Shown piece by piece: positions 55,543-64,000 of a DNA stretch of 64,000 bases. The stretch is taken from contig NZ_LLER01000001.1 of the NCBI RefSeq assembly GCF_001500315.1, positions 62,001 to 126,000 on the forward strand. The letters run 5' to 3'. The notes beneath the pieces are model-generated. The model had not been told where the DNA came from. It ran no database searches and saw only the letters and a list, made by a program, of their open reading frames with translations. The stretch's first letter is position 1; each line of letters opens with the position of its first letter. The translations under genes were made by a program, and so were the position numbers. The DNA comes from Staphylococcus auricularis. GTDB taxonomy: Bacteria > Bacillota > Bacilli > Staphylococcales > Staphylococcaceae.

Positions 55543-55598
55543 TGCTTCAAAGTATAGGCATGAGCTAAGTGCTGTCTATCACTTTGAGGCATTTTTTA
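55543..55598 (+). terminator. Terminator after glycerophosphotransferase
   Basis: TGCTTCAAAGT (55543-55553) pairs with ACTTTGAGGCA (55581-55591), extended by ATAG/CTAT inside, then six Ts. Confidence 0.83.
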
Positions 55599-55713
55599 TG
55601 TGAAAATGGAGGGATGCATGTTTGTAAAATTAAAGGTTTATTCATTATTCTATTTAAGGAATTGTACTTTAAATGAAAAATATATAACTTTAAAACAATA
55701 ATAATATATAGTG

Positions 55714-55743
55714 TTGACACCGATAATCGTTATCAATTAAAAT
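55714..55743 (+). promoter_or_regulatory. Fur-controlled promoter of the isd locus
   Basis: TTGACA (55714-55719) and TAAAAT (55738-55743) with an 18-nt spacer enclose GATAATCGTTATC (55722-55734), which extends to ATCAATTA. This matches the core of the Fur box (GATAATGATTATC-type). Iron-loaded Fur would block the promoter, so the locus opens under iron starvation. Confidence 0.8.
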
Positions 55744-55801
55744 AAAGATTGCAAAGTAACATTTTTCAGCAAAGACATAACACGAGGAGGACGATGTAGA
55801 G

Positions 55802-56500
55802 ATGGCGAATTTCACTAAAATTGTAAGCGCTTTATTAATTGTAGTAGGCATTGTTTTAGGTGGTTACACACAATCAGCATCTGCTGCAGATTCAAAGGAT
55901 CTTGATTATGAGATTTTGAAATATAATACAGAAGATGTGTCAATAGCGAATGATTATTTTAACAAGCCAGCGAAGTTGATTGATAAAGACGGCAAGCAAC
56001 ACATTCAAATCACAGTTAACCATAGTCACTGGATTACAGATATGAGTATTGAAGGCAATCAAGGACAAATCATCAATGAAGACAAAGGGAAAGATGAGCG
56101 TACAATCGAATTTCCTATTAGCAAAACTTCTGGAAAAGTAGACGGTAAAATCTCTGTTTATATCGATGAAGAAGTCAATGGTAAACCGTTTAAATACGAT
56201 CATCACTACAATATTACATACCTTTTAAAAGGTGCAGCAAATGGTAGTGATAGTAAAGATGAAACAGCAGGCATTACGAAATCTGAAAATGGCGGTACAG
56301 GTTCAGATACAACGGACTCAACTAAAGATGGTTTGATGTCAGATAATTCAGATAAAACATCTACTTCAACAACTTCAGTTGAAAACCCACAAACGAATGC
56401 AGGGACACCGATTTACATGTATTTAATTCCTGTTGTCGCTTTAGTGTTATTAGTGTTAAGCATTTCTATTACGAGACGCGTGAAAAGAGGGAACAACTAG
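55802..56500 (+). CDS. isdC: IsdC-type NEAT heme-transfer protein, SrtB substrate
   Basis: A 232-residue wall protein. Signal peptide residues 1-29 end SASAA. One NEAT domain spans about 32-150, with NHSHWITD at the heme pocket and the heme-iron motif YDHHY, Y132 and Y136, the same numbering as S. aureus IsdC. After a Ser/Thr/Asp linker comes NPQTN (195-199), the sortase B sorting motif, then a helix and RRVKRGNN. It sits inside the wall and passes heme to IsdE. It is the first gene behind the Fur promoter; AGGAGG lies about 11 nt before ATG 55802. It abuts the next gene directly. Confidence 0.92.
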   Translation: MANFTKIVSALLIVVGIVLGGYTQSASAADSKDLDYEILKYNTEDVSIANDYFNKPAKLIDKDGKQHIQITVNHSHWITDMSIEGNQGQIINEDKGKDERTIEFPISKTSGKVDGKISVYIDEEVNGKPFKYDHHYNITYLLKGAANGSDSKDETAGITKSENGGTGSDTTDSTKDGLMSDNSDKTSTSTTSVENPQTNAGTPIYMYLIPVVALVLLVLSISITRRVKRGNN

Positions 56501-58578
56501 ATGAATCAGAGCTTGAAAACTGTATTGGCAACGTCTTTAGTCCTGTCGACAGTTTCAAGCTATTCACCATTCAATCATGGCTTTATGAATGTTGTAAGAG
56601 CCGATGAAAAAGAAGGTGTTTCATCGGCTTTTAATGAAGCACAGACAGCGGTGAATAGCACTCAGGCCTCTGATACGCTTTCTTCTGCTTCATCTGAAAA
56701 TGAGCCAGCAACAGACGCTCAATCATTCACGGAAGTTGAACAGAACGAAGTAGGACAGGTCCAAGAAACGACAACTGAAGCGGATGCGAAAGAAGATAAT
56801 AGTGATGAACAAACATCACAACAATTAGACAAGGAAAACGAGAAGTTTCAACACAACCAAATAGAAATACCGGGTCAAGCACAAGTACCGTCTATGTCCT
56901 CGACCGAAGCTAAGTCAGAACGTGTGCGTTTTTATGTGAGACGAGCTGAGAGTCACCAGGCTTCAATCATGGACCAATACGTGAAACACCCAGGCAAGCG
57001 CGTGACTGTGAATGATCAGCTTTATTTTGAAATGGTATTAACCCATGCATCAAAGTGGAAGTCTTACGCATTTTTCAACGGAGCGCAAAAATTAGATGTC
57101 CAAGAGGTGAGTCGTGATCAAGATAAGGATGAAACGACACTCAGAATTCCTATTTCTGAAAAGACAACATCAATAAACTCCGAGGTACGTATTGAAATAC
57201 CAGAACTCGCGTACAATGAGACGTATCAAACTGTGATTGAACTCACACCTCATGTTCAATTAGACCAACCAGCAGACCCAGGCGTGACAGAAGATACAAC
57301 GGATGAGACACATAATCACGATCATCATTCCGAATCTTCTGAAGCCGAAGATAGTAAAAAGGATGAACAGGGCGGAAAGAATGAGCAAGATCAACAGCAA
57401 GAGCAAGATGAAGTGGAAATTCCAGGACAGCTGGGACTAAGCCGAATAAAGGAGAAGATGCGGTCAAGCCTGCTGCACCGGGACATGCGTTATCGCCACA
57501 TCAAACTTCGAATGTACCTGTAAAATCGAAAACAGTGTCAAAACAGATTAAATACGTTGTGAAGACAGAAGATCGTAAACAACATTCTCCGCTTAATGAT
57601 TATATGACCCATCCTGCTCGCATCGTCTTAAACAACAAACAATATGAACTACAGTTGACGCTGAAACACGCATCACAGTGGAAGTCATATGACCTTTATG
57701 ATGGAAAACGTAAACTGAATACGCGTGAAATCGAGCGTGACGATCAAAAAGATACCGTGACGATTGGCGTGCCTGTGAAAGCAGGAATGAAGGAACTCCT
57801 ATTAAAAGGACATTTACAGATACCAGATCTTGATTTTAAAAAACAAGTAACGACGCACATTGAATTTAGTACGCCGATTCCAGCACTAGCATCTGACGGT
57901 GGAACCGCTACAGATAGTTCTGAACAAGAGGCTTCTGGTTCAAAGACTGAAGCCCCATCTTCAGCAGGTTCATCGACAGAACAGTCAACAGTGAACGACT
58001 CAGAACAGCACATTGGAACGTCAGGAAGTGAGGACGAAACAGTTTCGACAACATCCAATCAGCCAGCAGAACAACCTAAGACACCTGAAGCAAACACCAA
58101 TGATTCTGCAACATCAGAGCAACGTTCAAAATCCCAAACAGTACAACCTGAATCTGCAACACGTAATGAAACAACCCAACCATCATCATCGAACAATCAT
58201 TCAACACAGTTCGCTCCGTCAAAAGCGTCACAAAGTAACGATAACGTGAGCCAACCGACATCAGCGAACCCAGATATATCAACAGGAGCGGGGACGACAT
58301 CGTCATCAGCAACACGACCGTCAGACTCGACAGCATCACATTCACCATCATCTCAACAAGCAACAACAGAACAACAAGGCGCAGATCAATCGAAAGCGAA
58401 CCCAGCATTTAACCGAGATGCAGATCATGCTTATAGCACGGATAGCAACCAAGCTAAAACAGATAAAGAAAATGAACATCTGAAGGATTATATCATCTTT
58501 GGCATATTACTTGCGGTTTCGATCATCGGCTTGATCGCCACTTACTTCATTAATAGAAAGCGTGGAGAAAGCAAGTGA
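56501..58578 (+). pseudogene. Double-NEAT membrane-anchored heme protein, frameshifted between domains
   Basis: ATG 56501 opens right after the isdC stop. Residues 1-34 are a signal peptide. NEAT-1 (about 140-250) has HASKWKSY and the heme motif Y238-NET-Y242. A Glu/Gln/His-rich linker leads to CCAGGACAGCTGGGACT (57422-57438), where one G seems missing from a G run; the first frame then stops at 57523. The next frame resumes GTKPNKGEDAV from 57433 and encodes NEAT-2 with HASQWKSY but no YxxxY, so it may not bind heme. A Ser/Thr/Gln-rich stalk, a helix and NRKRGESK end the protein at 58578; there is no sortase motif, so it is membrane-anchored. Repaired length is about 692 residues. It sits where IsdD or IsdK lie in other staphylococci. 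Confidence 0.82.
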
Positions 58579-59474
58579 AATTAAAACTCATTACCTTTTT
58601 AGCTATCCTGTTACTCGTGCTCTCAGCTTGTAGCAATGACTCGTCTAAGGATAAAGCAGAGACAGAAAATGTCGATGCGGAAGGAAAGAAATTCCGTATC
58701 GTTCCGACTACTGTCGCGTTGACGATGACACTCGATAAGTTAGACCTACCGATTGTTGGTAAGCCTACATCTTATAAAACATTGCCGAAACGTTACGATG
58801 ATGTGCCTGAAGTCGGTCAACCGATGGCACCAAGTGTAGAAGCGGTGAAACAAGTGAACCCGACGCATGTCTTAAGTGTCGATACGATTAAAGAAGAGAT
58901 GAAACCTTTCTATAAACAATTAGGCATGAAAGGTGAATATTATGATTACGATAGCATTGACGGTATGGAAAAATCGATTACCCGTTTAGGAGAGCAATTT
59001 AATCGAGAAGATCAAGCGAAAGCGTTAAATCAGCATATTAATGATGTGAAAAAAGACATTGAAACGAAAGCATCTGAACAGTCTTACCATCCTAAAGTAT
59101 TAATCTTGATGGGTGTCCCAGGAAGTTATTTAGTCGCAACAGACAATTCTTATATTGGGGACTTAGTGAAGATTGCCGGTGGAGAAAACGTCATTAAAGA
59201 CACGTCGAAACAGTATATTTCTTCTAATACTGAGAATTTAGTTAACACAAACCCGGATATCATCTTACGCTTACCACATGGTATGCCGGAAGAAGTGAAG
59301 AAAATGTTCCAAAAAGAATTCAAAGAGAACGATATTTGGAAACATTTTAACGCGGTGCAAAATGATCATGTCTATGACTTAGAAGAAATCCCATTTGGCA
59401 TCACTGCAAATGTAGATGCACCTGATGCGATGCAGCAACTTTATACTTTATTCTATAAAGAATATCAACAGTAA
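58575..59474 (+). CDS. isdE: IsdE heme-binding lipoprotein
   Basis: A 299-residue substrate-binding lipoprotein for heme. Lipobox LSAC gives lipidation at Cys19. Two lobes joined by a long helix form the class III binding-protein fold. The heme ligands of IsdE, Met and His, are found at M84 (GQPMAPS) and H235 (LPHGMPEE). The start overlaps the preceding stop by 4 nt (58575-58578), so translation is coupled. It receives heme from IsdC and passes it to IsdF. Confidence 0.92.
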   Translation: MKLKLITFLAILLLVLSACSNDSSKDKAETENVDAEGKKFRIVPTTVALTMTLDKLDLPIVGKPTSYKTLPKRYDDVPEVGQPMAPSVEAVKQVNPTHVLSVDTIKEEMKPFYKQLGMKGEYYDYDSIDGMEKSITRLGEQFNREDQAKALNQHINDVKKDIETKASEQSYHPKVLILMGVPGSYLVATDNSYIGDLVKIAGGENVIKDTSKQYISSNTENLVNTNPDIILRLPHGMPEEVKKMFQKEFKENDIWKHFNAVQNDHVYDLEEIPFGITANVDAPDAMQQLYTLFYKEYQQ

Positions 59475-59484
59475 AGAGGTCACG

Positions 59485-60459
59485 ATGAAGCAATATCCAA
59501 AAGTTAGTCTAATTGTGTTAATCATCTTACTAACGGTAACGATTTACATCGCGTTTATCGTCGATAAGATTCCGCTGCAATTTCACCAAGTCATGACTAA
59601 GATCACCACAGGGCATGAGCCAAGTATCGACGCAATCATCGATTTAAGACTACCACGTATATTTATTGCCTTAGGTGTAGGTGCGATGTTAGCTGTTTCC
59701 GGCGCATTGTTGCAAGCTGTATTCAGAAATCCACTTGCAGAAGCGAATATTATCGGTGTGTCAGCAGGTGCACTCCTTATGCGCAGTATCATCATGATGC
59801 TATTACCCGGGTTATTTTTCTATATTCCTATCTTCAGCTTTATTGGTGGGTTAGTGCCTTTCGGGATTTTGTATTTATTGATGAAACAGTATCACTTATC
59901 ATCTGCACGTATGATTCTCGTCGGCGTAGCGCTCTATTCTATTTTAAATGGTGCATTGGCATTGTTTGAGCAAGACCCATTTCTCAAAATATCACAAGGT
60001 TTAACGATGAAGACATGGAATGACGTTTACATTATCGTAACGACTGCAGTCATCGGCATAGGGATCGCACTCTTTTTTATGCAAAAGGTGAATTTACTCG
60101 CCTTAGATGATAAACAGGCGAATAACATTGGCTTTAACATCACGCTTTATCGGTTCATTGTGGGGCTGATCGCAGTCTTTCTCGCAAGTAGTGCGACAGC
60201 TATCGTCGGGCAAATGGCATTCGTCGGATTGATTGTCCCCCATGTCATACGACGGTGGGTCGGTGGTAATTATAAACGCGTCTTACCGTATTCTGTGTTA
60301 AGTGGAGCGTTGCTTGTACTAGCAGCAGATACCCTTGGACGTACGATTCATCCGCCACTCGAAATACCTGCGAATGTCTTTACGATGATGATTGGAGGAC
60401 CATTATTAATCTATATGATTTGTAAAGGAGCGTTATCGCATGCGCACAGAGCAAGTTAA
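59485..60459 (+). CDS. isdF: IsdF heme ABC permease (FecCD family)
   Basis: A 324-residue permease with nine to ten helices. FecCD motifs are clear: RLPRIFIALGVGAMLAVSGALLQAVFRNPLAEANIIGVSAGA (given in parts: RLPRIF, SGALLQ, NPLAEANIIGVSAGA), LVGVAL, and GQMAFVGLIVPHVIRRWVG near the C-terminus. Start ATG 59485 follows AAAGAGG; the frame runs open 23 codons upstream within isdE. It forms the membrane channel for heme with IsdE and the next ATPase. Confidence 0.92.
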   Translation: MKQYPKVSLIVLIILLTVTIYIAFIVDKIPLQFHQVMTKITTGHEPSIDAIIDLRLPRIFIALGVGAMLAVSGALLQAVFRNPLAEANIIGVSAGALLMRSIIMMLLPGLFFYIPIFSFIGGLVPFGILYLLMKQYHLSSARMILVGVALYSILNGALALFEQDPFLKISQGLTMKTWNDVYIIVTTAVIGIGIALFFMQKVNLLALDDKQANNIGFNITLYRFIVGLIAVFLASSATAIVGQMAFVGLIVPHVIRRWVGGNYKRVLPYSVLSGALLVLAADTLGRTIHPPLEIPANVFTMMIGGPLLIYMICKGALSHAHRAS

Positions 60460-61219
60460 TTTTCAGTACCGTGCTACTCGACCTATATTTGAAAATTTGA
60501 ATCTTTCATTGCAGTCTAATGCGATTACAACAATTATCGGTCCGAACGGTTGTGGAAAATCAACATTACTACAATTGCTTTCCTATAACTTAACACCACA
60601 ACATGGCGTCGTTTATTTAAATGAACAATCATTGAATGACTTTAGTCAAAAACAGTTAGCGCAACGTTTAGTGACCGTTCATCAACAAAGCCAAACACCA
60701 GATGATTTTACTGTCAGACAAATGATTGAAACGGGACGTTACAGTTATCAAGGGTTATTCGCTAAAGATACCAATAAAGATGAAGTGGTGTCTCAAGTGA
60801 TTGAACAGTTAAATTTACAAGCTTTTGAAAATGAACCCGTCAAAGCATTATCAGGTGGAGAACGTCAACGTGTACATCTCGGCGTAGCACTGGCACAAGA
60901 GCCAGAATACTTACTGTTAGATGAGCCAACGACTTATTTAGATTTGCATTATCAGTATCAAGTGTTAGATATCGTGAAAGAGTTACAACACACCTATCAA
61001 CTGACGGTGGTGATGGTATTACATGATATCAACCAAGCCATCGAATATAGTGATGAACTGATCTGTTTAGCACCCGGACGTGTATTAGCACAAGGTGCAC
61101 CCAAGGATGTCATTACTACGGTATTGATCAAAGAGATGTATCATATTGATGCGAAAATTTTTCATGATGAGGCATGTGGCACGATGATATGTAGAAAGAG
61201 GGGTGATAGAAGATGTTGA
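60440..61219 (+). CDS. Heme ABC transporter ATPase (IsdL/FhuC-like)
   Basis: A 259-residue FepC/FhuC-type ATPase. Walker A is GPNGCGKST, signature LSGGERQRVHLGVA, Walker B YLLLDEPTTYLD and H-loop VLHDINQA. It starts 20 nt inside isdF, so translation is tightly coupled. In S. aureus the Isd system borrows FhuC from the siderophore system; here a dedicated ATPase is built into the cluster, as in the S. lugdunensis locus (IsdL, from memory). The last codons overlap srtB by 7 nt. Confidence 0.88.
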   Translation: MRTEQVNFQYRATRPIFENLNLSLQSNAITTIIGPNGCGKSTLLQLLSYNLTPQHGVVYLNEQSLNDFSQKQLAQRLVTVHQQSQTPDDFTVRQMIETGRYSYQGLFAKDTNKDEVVSQVIEQLNLQAFENEPVKALSGGERQRVHLGVALAQEPEYLLLDEPTTYLDLHYQYQVLDIVKELQHTYQLTVVMVLHDINQAIEYSDELICLAPGRVLAQGAPKDVITTVLIKEMYHIDAKIFHDEACGTMICRKRGDRRC

Positions 61220-61941
61220 AAACGTTTATTAGAATATGCCAAATATTATTAATTGCGGTCATTGTTTGGTCTGGTTATAAAATGTTTGCTACGTATCAAC
61301 AAGATAAGAAAGCAGAAGCACGTTACACCGAATTACAACGCAAATACACCACCGTACAAACAGGTACGAAAGAGGTTCGGCCACAATTTGAACAACTTGA
61401 ACAACATAACGAAGACATCATTGGATGGATTAATTTACCAGGCACTCAGTTGAACTATCCGATTTTACAAGGGGAAGATAACAAAGAATATCTCCATGCA
61501 GATTTTGAACACGAGGAGAGTAGAAAAGGAAGCGTATTCTTGGATTATCGCAATGATGTTCAGCATCCAAGTCTTAATACTGTGATTTATGGACATCATG
61601 TAGGGGATGGCAGCATGTTTGATACGGTAGAAAAATATTTAGACCAATCGTTTTATGATCAACATCCTACCCTTCAATACGATACAAAATATGGCAAATA
61701 TCAACTCGAAGTGCTGAGCGCTTATCAAACGACGACTGAAGATAATTACATTCAAACGGATTTTGAAAGCGAAGCAGCCTATGACGAATTTTTAAAACAA
61801 ACGATGAAAAAATCTCAAATCAACACGAATACAACTGTAGATAAAAACGATAAGATTGTGACACTTTCTACGTGTGAAGATGCATATCGCTCGACTTCGG
61901 GACGTATCGTCGTCGTAGCGAAACTCGTAGAAGCGCACTAA
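61213..61941 (+). CDS. srtB: Sortase B
   Basis: A 242-residue class B sortase with one N-terminal helix (about 8-27). The active site is H128 in VIYGHHVGDGSMF, C221 in TLSTCED and R231 in STSGRIVVVAK. It cuts NPQTN and links IsdC to peptidoglycan cross-bridges. It is translationally coupled to the ATPase gene by a 7-nt overlap. Its only visible substrate in the window is IsdC. Confidence 0.93.
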   Translation: MLKTFIRICQILLIAVIVWSGYKMFATYQQDKKAEARYTELQRKYTTVQTGTKEVRPQFEQLEQHNEDIIGWINLPGTQLNYPILQGEDNKEYLHADFEHEESRKGSVFLDYRNDVQHPSLNTVIYGHHVGDGSMFDTVEKYLDQSFYDQHPTLQYDTKYGKYQLEVLSAYQTTTEDNYIQTDFESEAAYDEFLKQTMKKSQINTNTTVDKNDKIVTLSTCEDAYRSTSGRIVVVAKLVEAH

Positions 61942-62077
61942 AAATTGAATAGCGAAGGGGACACAGCATGGCTAGACCACAATAGCCCATATATGTGAAA
62001 CACATTGTTATTCAACAACAAAGATACTGACATTTGCATCACGTCTAATGATTTTAAAATATGGGGAGGAATGCTAA
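61942..62077 (+). other. Gap between srtB and the IsdP-like gene, possible gene remnant
   Basis: AAGGGG is followed 7 nt later by ATG 61968, but the frame meets TAG after five codons (MARPQ) and reads on as PIYVKHIVIQQQRY before TGA. It may be the scar of a small gene. GGGGAGG at 62061 serves the next gene. Confidence 0.3.
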
Positions 62078-63970
62078 GTGAAAGTCAACAAAGTAGCTGT
62101 CTGTTTATTATCCACAACCTTAGTATCACAAATTGTGAGTTCGCCATTTACTGCACATGCCGTGACCAATGATGCAGCGAATCTCCTTCGTGAGACAATC
62201 AACGAGGAACAAGCCGATACGAATTCATCATCAACCGATGAAGCTAATGTCACGGTTGGTTCAACTTTGGAAGCATTAGAACCATTTGCCACTAAAAATG
62301 ATAAAAACGCATCAAACGAAACTGTACACTCAGGTGGAACTACACAATCTTCAAAGACTCAACAACAAGATGAAGTCGTTACAGAGGATGAAGTTCCTAT
62401 TCCTGAGATAGCCGAAGTGGCATATCATGGAACGTTCACTGAAGCAATAAATGATACATCAGTGACATCAAATTCTGAACCGACAACACGTGAAAATGAC
62501 GCGCAATCTGACACTGCATCGTTAGTATCAGGTCATAGTGAGTCAACATCTCAACCACCGAGTGACGCAGAACTGATACATAAGATGATAAAGGCACAAA
62601 CGTCATCTAAGGCACAACCTTCTTCAGCACAAGTCTCTCAATCTGAGTCAACATCCCAGGGCGGTGAAGCAGTTTCTGAGGCATCAAGTACGCCTTCAGA
62701 TGAGGTGTTGATCAATAAAATTAAAACCGCTGCAGCATATGAAAGTGACTTGCCAGCGCACTCGAGCACATACAATCAAGCAGGTCCAAACGACGAAGTG
62801 TTGATCAGAAAGTTACAGAGTTCACGTGAAGACGACATGCCAGAGGTTACTGAAGCACCACGATTATCCCATCAACATCAGGCAAATGAACAGTTACCAT
62901 CGACAGAAGACGAACAGCATCATCCTGTTCAAAGCGTTGATCCAACCGATACAGAGTCTCAAACGACACAACGCAGTACGATGGTCTTCCAACAACCGAA
63001 TTTAACCGACGCAGCAGATGAATCTGATTCATATCAAGTCGTCGATAGCGAAGCGACGCGCAAATTCATTAAGAAAGTCGCAAAGGATGCGCATTATATC
63101 GGTCAACAACAAGAACTTTATGCTTCTGTGATTATTGCACAAGCGATTCTGGAGTCCAATTCTGGACAGAGTGAACTTGCCCAAAATCCATACCATAATT
63201 TATTTGGGGTTAAGGGGGCATATCAAGGGCAAACGGCTCATTTTGATACGCTTGAAGCGGATGAGAATGGCGCATTGTATAGTATCAATGCTGGCTTTAA
63301 ACAATATCCAAACCACAAGGCATCTCTTGAGGATTATGCACAGCTCATGAAGAAAGGGATTGATGGCAATCCTAATATTTATCAAGACACTTGGAAGATT
63401 CCAGGTGTAACCCATCACCATGCGACACGTGCATTAACAGGCAAATATGCGACGGATCCAGATTACGATAAAAAGTTAAACAGCATTATTGAACATTACC
63501 ATCTAGATGCGCTCGATCATAAGAAGATGCCTAAGATCAATAAAGTATTGTCACATACGGCTCCAGTTGAAAACGGAGATTATCTCCCGTTCGAAGAAGT
63601 TGCGCCAAGTGCTACAGCGTTTTATCCTTACGGTCAATGTACATGGTATGTCTATAATCGTTTACAACAATTTGATTTACATGTAGATACTGTGATGGGT
63701 AATGGCGGGGACTGGGCTCATAACGCTTTAGTGAAAGGTTATACGGTGTCTCATACACCAAAAGCGCATACAGCCGTTTCATTTGAACCAGGTCAACTTC
63801 ATTCGGATAGTAAATATGGTCACGTCGCTTTTGTGGAAGAAGTAAAAGCGGATGGGTCTATCGTCATTTCAGAATCTAATGTGAAAGGCTTAGGTGTGAT
63901 TTCGCAACGTGTCATTTCTAAAGCAGACGCACAACAATTAAGTTATATTAGTCCTGAACGTGCATCATAA
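62078..63970 (+). CDS. IsdP-like iron-locus autolysin: glucosaminidase plus CHAP
   Basis: A 630-residue secreted hydrolase starting at GTG 62078 behind GGGGAGG. Signal peptide ends FTAHA near residue 29. A long Ser/Glu/Gln-rich region (about 30-315) holds three related motifs (PSDAELIHKMIKAQTSS, PSDEVLINKIKTAA, PNDEVLIRKLQSS). The glucosaminidase domain has catalytic Glu in IAQAILESNSG and NLFGVKG; the CHAP domain has Cys in YPYGQCTWYVYNR and His in YGHVAFVEEV. Its place directly after srtB matches IsdP of S. lugdunensis, an iron-regulated autolysin that opens the wall for heme acquisition. It is a paralog of the hydrolase at 41.7-43.3 kb. It could share the isd transcript, as I see no terminator after srtB. 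Confidence 0.87.
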   Translation: MKVNKVAVCLLSTTLVSQIVSSPFTAHAVTNDAANLLRETINEEQADTNSSSTDEANVTVGSTLEALEPFATKNDKNASNETVHSGGTTQSSKTQQQDEVVTEDEVPIPEIAEVAYHGTFTEAINDTSVTSNSEPTTRENDAQSDTASLVSGHSESTSQPPSDAELIHKMIKAQTSSKAQPSSAQVSQSESTSQGGEAVSEASSTPSDEVLINKIKTAAAYESDLPAHSSTYNQAGPNDEVLIRKLQSSREDDMPEVTEAPRLSHQHQANEQLPSTEDEQHHPVQSVDPTDTESQTTQRSTMVFQQPNLTDAADESDSYQVVDSEATRKFIKKVAKDAHYIGQQQELYASVIIAQAILESNSGQSELAQNPYHNLFGVKGAYQGQTAHFDTLEADENGALYSINAGFKQYPNHKASLEDYAQLMKKGIDGNPNIYQDTWKIPGVTHHHATRALTGKYATDPDYDKKLNSIIEHYHLDALDHKKMPKINKVLSHTAPVENGDYLPFEEVAPSATAFYPYGQCTWYVYNRLQQFDLHVDTVMGNGGDWAHNALVKGYTVSHTPKAHTAVSFEPGQLHSDSKYGHVAFVEEVKADGSIVISESNVKGLGVISQRVISKADAQQLSYISPERAS

Positions 63971-64000
63971 ATTCATTCAACGCGGTAAGAAATCAATCAT

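Overview
The window is low-GC Firmicute DNA that reads as a Staphylococcus chromosome, probably not S. aureus and perhaps from the hyicus/intermedius/lugdunensis side of the genus (species placement is inference). The genus call rests on a YSIRK/LPXTG surface adhesin, a complete SrtB/Isd-type heme uptake locus with an NPQTN-anchored IsdC, NDxxF-motif lipoproteins, a PfoR-like protein, AldA, Mqo and a VraFG-like ABC pair.

Layout. 1-2.4 kb: the end of a bacteriocin-type ABC exporter followed by two small peptides with double-glycine leaders, a candidate two-peptide bacteriocin, then a small membrane protein. 2.5-6.3 kb: a type I restriction subunit HsdR closed early by an amber codon and a badly broken HAD hydrolase. 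6.3-8.7 kb: a GNAT acetyltransferase and a tandem pair of lipoproteins. 8.7-14.5 kb: a sirtuin, an IcaC-like acyltransferase, an LCM-family methyltransferase, an ABC-2 exporter and a VanY-type carboxypeptidase lipoprotein. 14.6-24.7 kb: redox metabolism (a double-domain 3-hydroxyacyl-CoA dehydrogenase, two paralogous butanediol-type dehydrogenases, a flavodoxin-like protein and a short-chain dehydrogenase with a long, possibly structured leader), plus an arylamine N-acetyltransferase and a broken M20 peptidase. 25-31.4 kb: MscS, PfoR-like, HdeD-like and CynX-type MFS membrane proteins, a RibD-like reductase, an ASCH protein and a QueD-like protein. 31.7-37.4 kb: a MacAB/YknXYZ-type efflux operon and a VraFG/BceAB-like pair that converges on it. 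37.8-44.4 kb: a 1266-residue Rib-repeat adhesin, a glucosaminidase-CHAP hydrolase and a bile-salt-hydrolase-family enzyme. 44.6-55.5 kb: aldA behind a perfect cre site, an acyl-CoA ligase, mqo, a sugar transporter plus frameshifted ribokinase, and a teichoic-acid-type CDP-glycerol glycerophosphotransferase. 55.7-64 kb: the Isd locus behind a Fur-box promoter: isdC, a double-NEAT membrane protein (frameshifted), isdE, isdF, a dedicated ATPase, srtB, and an IsdP-like autolysin.

How parts work together. In the Isd cluster SrtB anchors IsdC; NEAT domains relay heme to the IsdE lipoprotein, IsdF and the ATPase import it, and the IsdP-like hydrolase probably loosens peptidoglycan so heme can pass. 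Rex-like and cre operators upstream of the dehydrogenase genes suggest control by NADH/NAD ratio and by carbon source.

A recurring feature is gene damage. Eight reading frames are interrupted (exporter, hsdR, HAD, M20 peptidase, QueD-like, HExxH protein, rbsK, double-NEAT), several by single-base indels in or beside homopolymers and others by single in-frame stops. Whether this is real decay, phase variation or sequencing error cannot be decided from the sequence alone.
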